Notes: generated by a model not told the origin, from the letters alone. 64,000 nucleotides of DNA from Pseudarthrobacter sp. NIBRBAC000502772 (GCF_006517235.1 NZ_CP041188.1:3596001-3660000), one strand, 5' to 3'. Counted from the stretch's first letter, positions 1-13,300 are shown. Made by a program: numbers and translations.

Positions 1-288
1 AGGGTAACCCCCTGGGCAGCCTCCATCATCCGTTGGAGCATTGTTCTCGGCGTCGCGGCTCACACCTACCTCATGCTGGAGGGCTTCCGCCGGTACACGG
101 TTGGCATACATGGAGACCACGTCAATTGGAGCGAAATGTTCGACCCCGAGTGGCAGCCGCCATTCTCGTGGCAAGGTCTAACGGTCGCTTATATTGTGAT
201 CCTCTCCGTTGCTGGCGTTTGTCTCTACCGTTTGCTGACAACTCGCCAGACCCCAGCTCTCAGCGGCCGGACTACTTCCGAGCGTTAA
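1..288 (+). CDS. C-terminal fragment of an integral membrane protein (5' end outside the window)
   Basis: Frame 1 is open from the first base and ends with TAA at 286-288, leaving about 95 residues of a truncated protein. It contains one clear hydrophobic segment (TVAYIVILSVAGVCLYRLL) close to the C-terminus, and a more mixed stretch around WAASIIRWSIVLGVAAHTYL that could be the previous membrane helix. The tail after the last helix is short, polar and probably cytoplasmic. The position next to galactofuran synthesis genes makes a cell-envelope polysaccharide membrane protein plausible, but the visible part has no family-defining motif, so I name no function. Confidence 0.6.
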   Translation, partial: RVTPWAASIIRWSIVLGVAAHTYLMLEGFRRYTVGIHGDHVNWSEMFDPEWQPPFSWQGLTVAYIVILSVAGVCLYRLLTTRQTPALSGRTTSER

Positions 289-293
289 GACGC

Positions 294-323
294 GCGGCGT
301 CCCCACAACAGTGGGGACGCCGC
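294..323. terminator. Bidirectional hairpin terminator between convergent genes
   Basis: The arms GCGGCGTCCCCAC (294-306) and GTGGGGACGCCGC (311-323) are perfectly complementary around the loop AACA. The hairpin lies between the stop of the plus-strand membrane protein and the stop of the minus-strand glycosyltransferase, so it can serve both. Confidence 0.75.
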
Positions 324-344
324 CTTCATACGACCTGCCTAGAC

Positions 345-3595
<3,251 letters not shown>

Positions 3596-3688
3596 TCAGC
3601 CCTTATCCACATACGGCACCTCGCCCCACGACACCGTCCCGCGTGATGGCTAGCTTAGAGACAAGCTGACCGTTAGGACTCGCACATC

Positions 3689-6600
3689 ATGCCGCTGCAC
3701 TGCACGCTCGTTCGGAGCCCGGGCGCAGCTCTCCAGGAACCACCCGTGGAGCTGACCATCGAGGGTCCACACGGGGCTGCCGGTGCGGAACTGCAGGCCG
3801 CGCTGACGGCAAGATTCGGGACCGGGATGGTGTCTATCGACAGCCAGCACGTGGCTGACCTCACGCTCGGAAAGCCTCCGCTTGTCAACGGAGCCACGCT
3901 CGTCGACGGGGCGGACCTCACAGCGCGCAGGTCGCGGCAGCGCACCTCTGAGGCTCCGGCGTCACTGGCGTTGGCGGTCCACAGCGGTGCCGGCGCGGGG
4001 ACCGTTGTGCCGCTGCGGCGGGGCACCTACACCATAGGCCGCAGCAATGCCGATATCCTCATCCCAGACGCCGACCTTTCGCGCGCCCACTCACGTCTGG
4101 TGGTCACCGAGACAGCCATCACGATCAATGACCTGGACAGCGCCAACGGCACCGATGTGGACGGCGAGCGCGTGCGGAACGCCGTGATTTCGACCGGCTC
4201 CAGCATTCGTTGCGGCAACTCCACCATGTCGTTGGTGTTCCTCGAGCGTTCCGGTGACGGACTGGCCGACGCCGGGGTGGATGTCCACGAGCCGTTGGTT
4301 ATCAGCCGGCGCGACGATCCCACGAACCGCGCGGCACTTCTTCTGACGGCTGTGCTGCCGGTGGTCATCGGCGTGGGCCTTGCCGTCATGACCGGGATGT
4401 GGATGTTCCTGGCCTTCACGGCCGTCTCCGCGATGTCCATCCTGGTGCCGGTGATCGGCGGGCGCCGGCAACGCCGCGAACTCGCTGCCGCGGTCCGGGC
4501 CGCGGTCACCCAGGACCAGGAACGACGACGGCGGGCCGCGCCGCCGCTCTCGGACCTGACCATCGGGGATACAACAGGGAGGGACCGTGCCGGGTCGGTT
4601 TCCAAGGAGGCCATCTGGCTGCGGCTGGGCCAGGCCATCCAGCCGACCAACCTCCGGTTCGAGCCCACGGATCCGGGCCGCGCAATTCCTTCGGCCGGTA
4701 CACTGCCACTCACGCTCAGTCCGGCCAGACCCCTCACCACCATCCGCGGGCCACGCGCCGCCGTCGACGGGCTGGTGCGCTCACTCCTGATGCAGCTTGC
4801 CGGTTATCCGCAGGGCCGGAACACCCGGGTGGTCGTCCATGGCAAGGCGGAGCATCTCCCCCTCGCCGCACGGTATCTGGACGGTGTCATGCTTTCCAGT
4901 AACTCCAGGACCATCGGAGCCTTGCTCGAACGCGGCTTCGAGCCTGCCCATGGACACGGACTGCTCCTTCTTATGGACGGCACGGAGCTCTCGGCCAAGA
5001 TCACCGCCACGGCATTGGAATACGGTTGGCAGGTCATCCATGCCCCCGAAGACGGGTCAGCGCTGACGAATGCTGACGTGGAACTCGGTGAACGCTTGTC
5101 TGTGTTCAATGACGGTGATGACAGCATCCGATTCGCTCCTGATCTGGCGCCCGTTGACGTCTTCAACAGGTTTTGCCGTCGACTGGCGCGGGAGGCAAAC
5201 CAGCCCGTCGGTGCGGGACGGTCCATCCCCACGTCCTGCCGGCTCGCAGAGCTGCTCCCCCAGTCCACGCCCGAAACATCCAGGCGGTGGTCAGCAAGCA
5301 ACAGCTTGCCCGGGCTTGCCGTTCCCATCGGGCGCGGTCTCGACGGTGTCCGGACACTCGATCTCCAAAACGACGGACCCCACCTGCTGGTCGCCGGGAC
5401 CACTGGCTCAGGAAAATCCGAGCTCCTGCGCAGCATCACAGTTGCTCTCGCCCTCAGCTACGCGCCGGACCGCATCAACTTCCTCTTTGTGGATTTCAAG
5501 GGCGGCTCCGGACTCGGACCCCTGACCGGGCTCCCGCACTGTGTGGGTATGCTCACCGACCTGAGCAGCCATGAGCTCGAACGTGCCCTGCAGTCCCTCC
5601 GCGCCGAAATCAAATTCCGGGAACAGAGCCTTGCGGCAGTTCAGGCACCGGACTTGACGTCATTCCGGGCAACGTCGGCGGGCCGCGCGTCGCCGCTCCC
5701 CCATCTCGTAATTGTCATAGATGAATTCCGGATGCTGGTGGAGGATGCCCCCGAATCGCTCCGGGAATTGATGAGGATCGCCGCCATCGGCCGTTCCCTG
5801 GGCATCCACCTGATCATGGCCACACAACGGCCCCAGGGCGCGCTGACGGCAGACATCCGCGCCAACGTCACCACCAGCATCGCGTTGCGCGTCCAGTCGG
5901 AGATGGAATCCGTGGACATCATCAATTCGAAAGCCGCGGCCGGGATCAGCGTCGATACTCCGGGCCGGGCTTACCTGGCCCGCGGAACGGAGGCCCCGCT
6001 GGAGTTCCAGGCCGGATCCCTGACAGCCGGAGCCATCCGATCCGAACCCGCCGGCATCTCGGTATGGTTGGCCTCCGAGTACATCAATGCCCCTGCAGTG
6101 CTGGGGGGTTCCGGATCCACCGGCCATGAACCGACGCCTGCCGAGGCAACCGCCCCGTTGATAGCTTCCATGTCAGCGTTGTGGGAGACCATGAACCGTC
6201 CGGCCATCCGGAAGCCGATTGCTGCACCGCTCCCCTGTCTCCTCCCCGAACCTGCAGGCTCGACTACCCCCGGGAGCGTTGAAGGTGACGCTGACGACGA
6301 TGGCGCCAATGACAGGAGCAAGGCCGACGCCGGTGCCACCAACTGGTCCGTAACGCTCGGCCGGATGGACCTGCCCGCCGAACAGCGAACCGCACCCTTG
6401 ATCTGGGAACCTGCCGGCCACGGACACCTTGCCCTTGTTGGCGGACCGGAATCAGGAGTGCCTGAGGCCATCCGGCTGGCAGTCCTCGGCTTGGCATCCC
6501 ACGCCCGGGAATCCCACTTGTATGTGCTGGACCCGGACAGTTCGTTCGTGGGGTTGGCTTCCCACTGCCGGGTGGGCGCCACGGCAGGACTGCACGAGCT

Positions 6601-7756
6601 TCGCCGTGCCGTACGCATCCTGGAGCGTCTGGCACGGGAGCAGTCGCTCCGGCTGGGACGTCCCGCCGCTGACGACGACATACCGCTCGTGCTCGTGATC
6701 GCTGGCTGGGGATCCTGGCTCTCGGCCTTACGTGCCGGGCCGTTGGCGTGGGCCGAGGACGTTCTCCATGACCTTGTCCGGGATGGAAACCGGGCCGGTA
6801 TCACGGTGATCATCTCGGGACAGCGGGAACTGGTCACTTCCAGGTTCTTCGCAGCCGTACCCAACCGGGTGTACTTCCCGACCGGATCCAGCGACGACAG
6901 CCGGATTGCCTGGCCTAAACTGCCTCCGACAGCGCCCGCGGTGGGAAGGGGCGTCGCTGTGGGCGCACTGTCGGGTGGAAGCACTACAGTCTGCCAGTTC
7001 TACACGGCTGCCGGCGCTGAGGCCGCAGATCCGCGGGTAGCCCAAGCACCGGAGCCCTCCCTGCGGCGCCGACCATTCCGGGTGGAGTCCCTGCCGGCCG
7101 TGGTTCCCGCGGCCCAGATCCTGAACCGGGCGGCCCCGCAGATCCCGGCTGAACTGAAAGGCAGGATCCCACTGGGGCGGCGCGTCCTCCGCATCGGCGT
7201 GGGCGGCGACGAACTTGAACCGATATCCGTCCGGGCGCCTGCGGGTGGAGTGCTGGCCGTGCTGGGCGGCCCTTCGTCTGGCAAGTCGTCTTTTCTTCGG
7301 CTCCTGCCAAAGGTTAACCCTCAAGCAGGACCGTGGCTTATGCCGGAGCAGGACACCGACGCGGGTGCCTATTGGTCCGGGATCCTGCGCCAAGCCACCA
7401 CGGGCGGTCTGGAACGGAACTCGGTGGCATTGGTCGACGATGCTGACCTGTTGCTGCAGGACGTCAGCCGTGACCTTGCCGACCTCAACACGCTTGGAAT
7501 CACGGTGGTTATGACTGCGGGATACAGTCCGATACTCGCCCAGCGGGTTCCACTGGCGCTCCAGGCACGCAACCTGGGCTGCGGCATCCTGATCGCGCCC
7601 CGGACCTTTATGGACGGCGACCTCTTAGGGGTCCGCTTCGAGGCGGAACCCAACCCGCCACCGGGACGGAGCGTTCTCATCCAGAACGGCCGCGCCACCG
7701 CCGTCCAGCTGGGCTGGGTACCGCCGGATCAGCTGAAGGACGGATTGGCCGCCTAA
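3689..7756 (+). CDS. FHA-domain FtsK/SpoIIIE ATPase, type VII secretion motor-like (EccC/EssC family)
   Basis: This 1355-residue protein has an FHA domain at about 95-175 (TIGRSN, then SRAHSR and NDLDSANGT) and two adjacent membrane helices at about 216-256. Three FtsK-like ATPase modules follow. The first has an intact Walker A (GTTGSGKS, about 569) and Walker B (VIVIDEF). The second has lost the Walker A lysine (GGPESGVPEA, about 916). The third has Walker A GGPSSGKSS (about 1191) with Walker B ALVDDADLL. This order matches the type VII motor, and the N-terminal FHA resembles Firmicutes EssC more than mycobacterial EccC. There are no WXG100, EccB, EccD or EccE genes in the window, so secretion is inferred from the family alone. 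Confidence 0.85.
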   Translation: MPLHCTLVRSPGAALQEPPVELTIEGPHGAAGAELQAALTARFGTGMVSIDSQHVADLTLGKPPLVNGATLVDGADLTARRSRQRTSEAPASLALAVHSGAGAGTVVPLRRGTYTIGRSNADILIPDADLSRAHSRLVVTETAITINDLDSANGTDVDGERVRNAVISTGSSIRCGNSTMSLVFLERSGDGLADAGVDVHEPLVISRRDDPTNRAALLLTAVLPVVIGVGLAVMTGMWMFLAFTAVSAMSILVPVIGGRRQRRELAAAVRAAVTQDQERRRRAAPPLSDLTIGDTTGRDRAGSVSKEAIWLRLGQAIQPTNLRFEPTDPGRAIPSAGTLPLTLSPARPLTTIRGPRAAVDGLVRSLLMQLAGYPQGRNTRVVVHGKAEHLPLAARYLDGVMLSSNSRTIGALLERGFEPAHGHGLLLLMDGTELSAKITATALEYGWQVIHAPEDGSALTNADVELGERLSVFNDGDDSIRFAPDLAPVDVFNRFCRRLAREANQPVGAGRSIPTSCRLAELLPQSTPETSRRWSASNSLPGLAVPIGRGLDGVRTLDLQNDGPHLLVAGTTGSGKSELLRSITVALALSYAPDRINFLFVDFKGGSGLGPLTGLPHCVGMLTDLSSHELERALQSLRAEIKFREQSLAAVQAPDLTSFRATSAGRASPLPHLVIVIDEFRMLVEDAPESLRELMRIAAIGRSLGIHLIMATQRPQGALTADIRANVTTSIALRVQSEMESVDIINSKAAAGISVDTPGRAYLARGTEAPLEFQAGSLTAGAIRSEPAGISVWLASEYINAPAVLGGSGSTGHEPTPAEATAPLIASMSALWETMNRPAIRKPIAAPLPCLLPEPAGSTTPGSVEGDADDDGANDRSKADAGATNWSVTLGRMDLPAEQRTAPLIWEPAGHGHLALVGGPESGVPEAIRLAVLGLASHARESHLYVLDPDSSFVGLASHCRVGATAGLHELRRAVRILERLAREQSLRLGRPAADDDIPLVLVIAGWGSWLSALRAGPLAWAEDVLHDLVRDGNRAGITVIISGQRELVTSRFFAAVPNRVYFPTGSSDDSRIAWPKLPPTAPAVGRGVAVGALSGGSTTVCQFYTAAGAEAADPRVAQAPEPSLRRRPFRVESLPAVVPAAQILNRAAPQIPAELKGRIPLGRRVLRIGVGGDELEPISVRAPAGGVLAVLGGPSSGKSSFLRLLPKVNPQAGPWLMPEQDTDAGAYWSGILRQATTGGLERNSVALVDDADLLLQDVSRDLADLNTLGITVVMTAGYSPILAQRVPLALQARNLGCGILIAPRTFMDGDLLGVRFEAEPNPPPGRSVLIQNGRATAVQLGWVPPDQLKDGLAA

Positions 7757-7770
7757 AGTGCCGGCGATGC

Positions 7771-8208
7771 CTAGAACGCCGGAGGCGAATCGCCTGTCCG
7801 GGATGCGTAGCTGATGACGCGTTTGTCGAACAGGAGCACTATGGCCGCAAGCGCCGGCACTACCATGGCGATCCCCGCCCAAATAACGCCGCCGGTAAGG
7901 GTCGGGACGCCGATAGTAAGGACAAACAGCTGGGCGACCAGCGCCGCTGCCCGCGTCCACCGGCGGCCACGGAACAGGAAGTGCCCCACCGAATAGAGCC
8001 AGGCGGCGAAAGCAAGCAACAGGCCCAGAGTAAATACGGCTCCCCAAAAAGACAGGACCGGTGCACCGGTCAGGAGTTCGTAGCCGTACCAGGTGGCGGC
8101 AACCAATAGCGCGGTGGCCTCGGCGGCAACAACAAGAGCTATTGCCACAATGCCGCGCGGGCGCGTGGATGGCGACGGATCTGCAGGGTTCGTGGGGGGT
8201 CTTGACAC
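7771..8208 (-). CDS. Small four-helix membrane protein, function unknown
   Basis: This 145-residue protein has a short polar N-terminus rich in Pro and Ser, then about four hydrophobic segments: GIVAIALVVAAEATALLVAATW, VLSFWGAVFTLGLLLAFAAW, ALVAQLFVLTIGVPTLTGGVI and GIAMVVPALAAIVLLF. I see no catalytic or ligand-binding motif. It converges on the FHA-FtsK gene with 14 bp between the stops, so it is not part of that transcript. It is probably an ordinary inner-membrane protein of actinobacteria; the sequence does not support a more specific role. Confidence 0.75.
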   Translation of the reverse strand: MSRPPTNPADPSPSTRPRGIVAIALVVAAEATALLVAATWYGYELLTGAPVLSFWGAVFTLGLLLAFAAWLYSVGHFLFRGRRWTRAAALVAQLFVLTIGVPTLTGGVIWAGIAMVVPALAAIVLLFDKRVISYASRTGDSPPAF

Positions 8209-8350
8209 ACTGGCACCTTACCGGAGATAGTCGGACAGTGGCGGGGGTCGGCAATGCCCGTGTGATGTATCGCTCAGGTATCCGGGGATTTCAGGCTGTA
8301 TTACCCCTTGTTTACACAGCGTTAACATGACAGGCTTGACTGAGATGACC

Positions 8351-8374
8351 AAGGGGGCCCCTGAGGGCCCTTTT
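8351..8374 (+). promoter_or_regulatory. Terminator-like hairpin in the region upstream of whiB1
   Basis: The arms AAGGGGGCCC (8351-8360) and GGGCCCTTTT (8365-8374) pair over 10 positions, including two G-U pairs, around CTGA. T-rich sequence (CCTTTG) follows on the plus strand. No plus-strand gene ends upstream, so the hairpin cannot terminate a coding transcript. It either shields whiB1 from antisense read-through or acts as a leader attenuator if a promoter lies upstream of it. Confidence 0.45.
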
Positions 8375-8388
8375 CCTTTGTAGCTACT

Positions 8389-8404
8389 AGTGAATTATTT
8401 CACA
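8389..8404 (+). promoter_or_regulatory. CRP-like (cAMP receptor protein) binding site upstream of whiB1
   Basis: AGTGA-ATTATT-TCACA matches the classic CRP palindrome TGTGA-N6-TCACA at nine of ten half-site positions. It lies 35 bp before the whiB1 start codon. In M. tuberculosis, whiB1 is a known CRP (Rv3676) and cAMP target, so the site fits its gene. The spacing to an unmapped transcription start is unknown, so activation and repression cannot be told apart. Confidence 0.6.
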
Positions 8405-8439
8405 AAGAGCTTTTCCCAGAATTGGAGCAACTGATCAGC

Positions 8440-8688
8440 ATGGATTGGCGTAACCGCGCGGCGTGCCTCGACAAGGACCCGGAACTGTTTTTCCCCGTAG
8501 GAAACACAGGGCCTGCCCTCCTCCAGATTGAGGAAGCCAAAAGCGTCTGCCGCCGCTGCCCCGTCGTTGACACGTGCCTCCAGTGGGCTCTCGAGTCCGG
8601 CCAGGACGCCGGCGTCTGGGGCGGCATGAGCGAAGACGAACGCCGCGCCCTTAAGCGCCGCGCCGCACGCGCCCGCCGCGCCTCCTAG
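8440..8688 (+). CDS. whiB1: WhiB1-type iron-sulfur transcription factor
   Basis: This 82-residue protein is a typical Wbl regulator that holds a nitric-oxide-sensitive [4Fe-4S] cluster and acts with the housekeeping sigma factor. Its four cysteines follow the Wbl pattern: one in RAACLDKDPELFFP, then CRRCPVVDTC, which supplies the Cx2C and Cx5C spacings. The turn motif is GVWGGMSEDERR, with a basic C-terminal tail (KRRAARARR). I chose the ATG at 8440, preceded by GGAG, over the in-frame TTG 18 bp upstream, because family members begin with MDWR. The neighbouring pdtaS-like gene reproduces the Rv3219-Rv3220c order, which supports the WhiB1 subtype. Confidence 0.92.
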   Translation: MDWRNRAACLDKDPELFFPVGNTGPALLQIEEAKSVCRRCPVVDTCLQWALESGQDAGVWGGMSEDERRALKRRAARARRAS

Positions 8689-8730
8689 GCCCGGTCCTTA
8701 ACGCCCTAGCACCAACAGCCTCACACAACG

Positions 8731-8760
8731 ATGGCCGCAACCCTTTCGGGTTGCGGCCAT
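8731..8760. terminator. Bidirectional terminator between whiB1 and the sensor kinase gene
   Basis: The perfect 13-bp arms ATGGCCGCAACCC (8731-8743) and GGGTTGCGGCCAT (8748-8760) flank a TTTC loop in the gap between convergent stops. Confidence 0.85.
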
Positions 8761-8806
8761 CGGCGGTTAAGTCAGAGACGGTTAAGTCACGCGCAAGGTC
8801 CCCGGG

Positions 8807-10276
8807 CTACCTGGCCGCCAGGCTCAGGCGGATCTGGACAGCCGTTCCGCCGCCGTCGCGCGGGTGCCACGCGATGGTGCCGCCCAGCTCACTGGTGACC
8901 AGCGTGCGGACAATCTGCAGCCCCAGCCCCTCGACGTGCGGCGTATCCGGCAGTCCCACACCGTCGTCGGCAATGGTGACGGTCAGCAGTTCCTCGCCGT
9001 CTTCCTCTTCGGAACGGTCCGCGATGAGCCACACGGTGCCGGTCCGCCCTTCGAGCCCGTGCTCGACGGCGTTGGTCACCAGTTCATTGATGACCAGTGC
9101 CAGCGGGGTGGCGAAGTCGCTGGGCAGTTCCCCAAACAGTCCGGACCGCTCGGTCTTGACCTGCTGCGATGGCGAGGCGACCTCTGCGGAAAGCCTGAAC
9201 TGGCGGCCGATCAGCTCGTCGAAGTCAACGCTCTGCGCCAATCCCTGTGAAAGAGTCTCGTGGACCAGCGCGATGGTGGCCACGCGGCGCATCGCCTGCT
9301 CCAGGCCCTGCTTGGCCTCGTCGCTGACCATCCGGCGGGACTGCATACGCAGCAGGGCTGCAACGGTCTGCAGGTTGTTTTTCACCCTGTGGTGGATCTC
9401 GCGGATGGTCGCATCCTTGGTAACGAGTTCCATCTCCCGGCGCCGCAGTTCGGACACGTCCCGGCACAGCACCAACGCACCAAAGCGCTGCTGCTCATCC
9501 CGCAGCGGGATGGCCCGCAGCGACAGGCTCACACCACGGGATTCAATCTCACTACGCCATGGCATCCGCCCCGTCACCACCAGCGGCAGCGTCTCGTCAA
9601 CCAGCCGCCGGTCCTTCAGCAGGCCGGCGGTCACCTCCGCCAGGGAACGGCCTTCCAGCGACTCGCCGTCGCCCAGCCGCCGGAAAGCCGACACCCCGTT
9701 AGGGCTTGCGTACTGCACAATTCCTTCGGCATCGAGCCTGATCAGGCCGTCCCCCACACGAGGCGCGCCGCGGCGCGAACCGGTGGGCGAGGCAAAGTCA
9801 GGCCACAGCCCCAGCGTTCCCATCCGGAGAAGATCGTAGGCGCACTGCCGGTACGTCAACTCCAGGCGGGACGGCATCCGGGAACTGGACAGGTCCATGT
9901 GGGTGGTCACCACAGCCAGGGTCCGGCCGTTGCGCACCATCGGCACAGCCTCCACCCGCAACGCCATGTCCGTGCTCCAGTTGGTCTCACTCGACCGCTC
10001 GATGGCGCGGCTGCTCCAGGCCTTGTCCACCAGCGGCTGCAGGTCCTGCCGGATGGGCTCGCCCACAAAGTCGCCGTGGAACACGGTGTGCGTGGTGGAC
10101 GGCCTGACGTGCGCCAGCGCCACATAGCCGTGATCCGGGTGCGGGAACCATAACGCCAAGTCGGCGAACGCCAGGTCAGCGACCATCTGCCAGTCGCCCA
10201 CCAGGAGGTGCAGCCATTCGGCATCGCCCGGCCCGAAATCAGCGTGTTCCCTGATGGGGTCCGTAAAGATTGCCAC
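8807..10276 (-). CDS. pdtaS: PdtaS-like sensor histidine kinase (HisKA_2 family)
   Basis: This 489-residue soluble kinase has an N-terminal GAF-like region (about 1-150), a PAS region (about 180-280, DGLIRLDAEGIVQYASPNG), and a HisKA_2 dimerisation and phosphoacceptor segment with REIHHRVKNNLQT at about 292-304. An HATPase_c domain follows (N-box LVINELVTNAVEHG, then ADDGVGLP). In mycobacteria PdtaS phosphorylates PdtaR, an ANTAR RNA-binding regulator; no such partner is in this window. Nothing suggests a membrane helix, so the signal is likely cytosolic. The GTG start has a strong GGAGGTGCA ribosome site. It follows the glutamate dehydrogenase stop by 28 bp on the same strand and may share its transcript. 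Confidence 0.88.
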   Translation of the reverse strand: MAIFTDPIREHADFGPGDAEWLHLLVGDWQMVADLAFADLALWFPHPDHGYVALAHVRPSTTHTVFHGDFVGEPIRQDLQPLVDKAWSSRAIERSSETNWSTDMALRVEAVPMVRNGRTLAVVTTHMDLSSSRMPSRLELTYRQCAYDLLRMGTLGLWPDFASPTGSRRGAPRVGDGLIRLDAEGIVQYASPNGVSAFRRLGDGESLEGRSLAEVTAGLLKDRRLVDETLPLVVTGRMPWRSEIESRGVSLSLRAIPLRDEQQRFGALVLCRDVSELRRREMELVTKDATIREIHHRVKNNLQTVAALLRMQSRRMVSDEAKQGLEQAMRRVATIALVHETLSQGLAQSVDFDELIGRQFRLSAEVASPSQQVKTERSGLFGELPSDFATPLALVINELVTNAVEHGLEGRTGTVWLIADRSEEEDGEELLTVTIADDGVGLPDTPHVEGLGLQIVRTLVTSELGGTIAWHPRDGGGTAVQIRLSLAAR

Positions 10277-10304
10277 TGCACCTCCAGTTGCGACGCCGGG
10301 ATTC

Positions 10305-13300
10305 CTAGCGTCGGACGATTGACCTCAAGAGCCTCAATGCTACCGACAGTGAGGCCATGTCGTCGGCCTCGAGCGAGTTGACCTCGTCAAACATGCTCTT
10401 TGCCCTGCCCAGCTGCTCGGCATTCTGGCGTTCCCAGTCCTTCAGCCTGTCCTCCGCGGAGTCCCCGGACGCCGTCGACTCGAGTACCGCCGTCGTCATG
10501 TCCGAGACGGTGGAATAGAGGTCATCCCGGAGTGCAGCCCTGGCCAGTGCCTGCCACCTGTCCTGGCGCGGCAGGCTGCTGATCCGTTCCAGCAGCCTGT
10601 CAGCGTGGAAGCGGTTGAACACTGTGTAGTAAACGGCCGCAATCTCCTCCACCGGCTCCTTGCGGGCATGCACGATCTTGGCGATGTCCAGCAGGACAAA
10701 GCTCTCGAAGAGCTCCGCCCACCGGAGGGCAAGCCCCTCCGGGAGTTCCCAGGCACGCGCGGTCTCCAGCCAGTCCGCAACGCGGTCACGGTCATCACCA
10801 CGCAGGTAGTCCAGGAGCCGGGCCCGCATCGGGTCCAAGAGCGGCTTGAACTCGGCCACGGTGTCCGCGATGGGCCGGGACGTGCCGCCCTGCGCCAGCA
10901 GCCACCGGACAGCGCGGTCCAGCAGACGGCGGATGTCCAGGTGCACGGTGCTCCAGTGCTCTGTGGGGAACGACGCCGGCAGGCTGTTCAGCTCCCCCAC
11001 CATGGTGTTCAGGTCGAAGATCTCGCGGAGCGCCACAAATGCCTTGGCCACGGCCACTTCCGTGGCCGAGGTCTCCTCCATGGTCCGGAAGGCGAACGTG
11101 ATGCCGCCCAGGTTGATCATGTCGTTGGCCACCACCGTGGCAATGATCTCGCGCCGCAGCGGATGGGTGTCCAGTTCGGCGTCGAACCGTTCGCGCAGCT
11201 GCTGCGGGAAGTACGCCCGCAGCGTCCTCCGGAACCACGGATCGTCGGCGAGGTCGCTGTCACGCAGCGCCGAGGCCAGCTCGATTTTCGCGTAGGCCGC
11301 CAGTACCGAGAGCTCCGGCGACGTCAGCCCCTGGCCCTGGCTCAGGCGCTCCCGCAGGGTTTCGGTGCTGGGCAGCGCCTCGAGGTCGCGCTTCAGGTCA
11401 GCCGATTTTTCCAGCCAGTCCATGAGTCGCTCATAACTGGGGCTCCACTCGGCCACCCGCATCCGGTCGTTCAGGAGCAGGATGTTCTGGTCCACGTTGT
11501 CCTCGAGGACCAGCCGACCCACCTCGTCCGTCATGGAGGCGAGGAAGCCTGCCCGTTCCTCCGGGGTCAGTTTGTCCGCAGCCACCATCCGGTCCACAAA
11601 GATCTTGATGTTCACTTCGTGGTCGGAGCAGTCGACGCCGGCCGAGTTGTCGATCGCGTCAGTGTTCAGGATGACCCCCTGCAAGGCGGCTTCGATGCGG
11701 CCGCGCTGCGTCATGCCCAGGTTTCCGCCTTCGCCCACCACCTTGACCCGCAGGTCCTTGCCGTCCACGCGAATGCTGTCGTTGGCCTTGTCACCCACGG
11801 AGGCGTTGGACTCTGTGCTGGCCTTGACGTATGTTCCGATCCCGCCGTTGTAAAGCAGGTCGGCGGGGGCGAGCAGGATGGCGCGGAGAAGCTCCGGCGG
11901 GCTGAGCTCGGTGGTCGCCTCGGGCAGGCCCAGGGCCGCCCGGACCTGCGGCGAGACCGGAATGGACTTGGCCTGGCGGGCGTACACGCCGCCGCCTTCG
12001 CTGATGAGGGATTTGTCGTAGTCGTCCCACGAGGACCGCGGCAGTTCGAACAGCCTCCGGCGTTCCACGAACGACGATTCCGTTTCCGGTGCGGGGTCAA
12101 GGAAGATGTGCCGGTGATCGAACGCTGCCAGCAGCCGGATATGCCGGGACAGGAGCATGCCGTTGCCAAACACATCTCCTGACATGTCGCCCACGCCCAC
12201 CACGCTGAACGGCTGGGTCTGGGTGTCCACGTCGAGCTCGCTGAAGTGACGTTTGACCGACTCCCAGGCGCCACGGGCCGTGATGCCCATGGCCTTGTGG
12301 TCGTAACCCACCGAACCCCCGGAGGCGAACGCGTCACCGAGCCAGAACCCGTATTCTGCGGCCAGCCCGTTGGCAATATCCGAGAAAGTGGCCGTCCCCT
12401 TGTCCGCCGCCACCACAAGGTAGGAATCGTCGTCGTCGTGCCTGACAACGTCCGACGGCGGCACTACAGTTTCGCCCTCGGCTCCGGTGACGAGGTTGTC
12501 AGTGAGGTCCAGCAGGCCCCGGATGAACGTCTTGTAGCTTTCAACACCCTCCGCCATCCAGGCGGCACGGTCCGCGGCAGGATCGGGCAGCCGCTTGGCG
12601 AAGAAGCCGCCCTTGGCCCCGGTGGGAACGATGACCGCATTCTTGACGGTCTGAGCCTTCACCAGGCCAAGGATCTCCGTCCGGAAATCCTCGCGCCGGT
12701 CAGACCAGCGCAGGCCACCGCGGGCCACCTTGCCGAAGCGCAGGTGGACACCCTCAACCCGCGGGGAATAGACCCAGATTTCGAACATCGGCCGCGGGAA
12801 AGGCAGGCCCTCAATCCGGGCAGGATCGAGCTTGAAGCTGAGGTGCGTTTTGTACTGGTAGTAGTTGGTGCGGAGGGTCGCCTCGATCAGGTTCGCCAAA
12901 GTCCGCAGCACACGGTCGGCGTCGAGCGTTGCCACCTCTTCAATGGCAGCTGACAGCTCGCCGCGGACTTTCTCCTGCGCCGCAAGGCGCCCAGTCCCAC
13001 TCAGGGCGGGATCGAACCGGGCCGCGAAAAGAGCCGTCAGGGCCTTGGTGACATCGGGATTGGCGAGCAGCGTGTCCGCCATGAAGCCCACCGAGTTGGT
13101 GTTCCCCATCTGCCGCATGTACCGGGCATAGGCCCGTAGGACCGTGATCTGGCGCCACTGCATCCCCTCACGCAGCACCAGCCGGTCAAAACTGTCCGAC
13201 TCAACGGCGCCGGATACGGCGGCACCGAACGAGTCAGCCAGCAACTGTCCCGTGGCCAGCGGATCAATGCCGGCAGGGTATTTAAGCCCGAGGTCATAGA

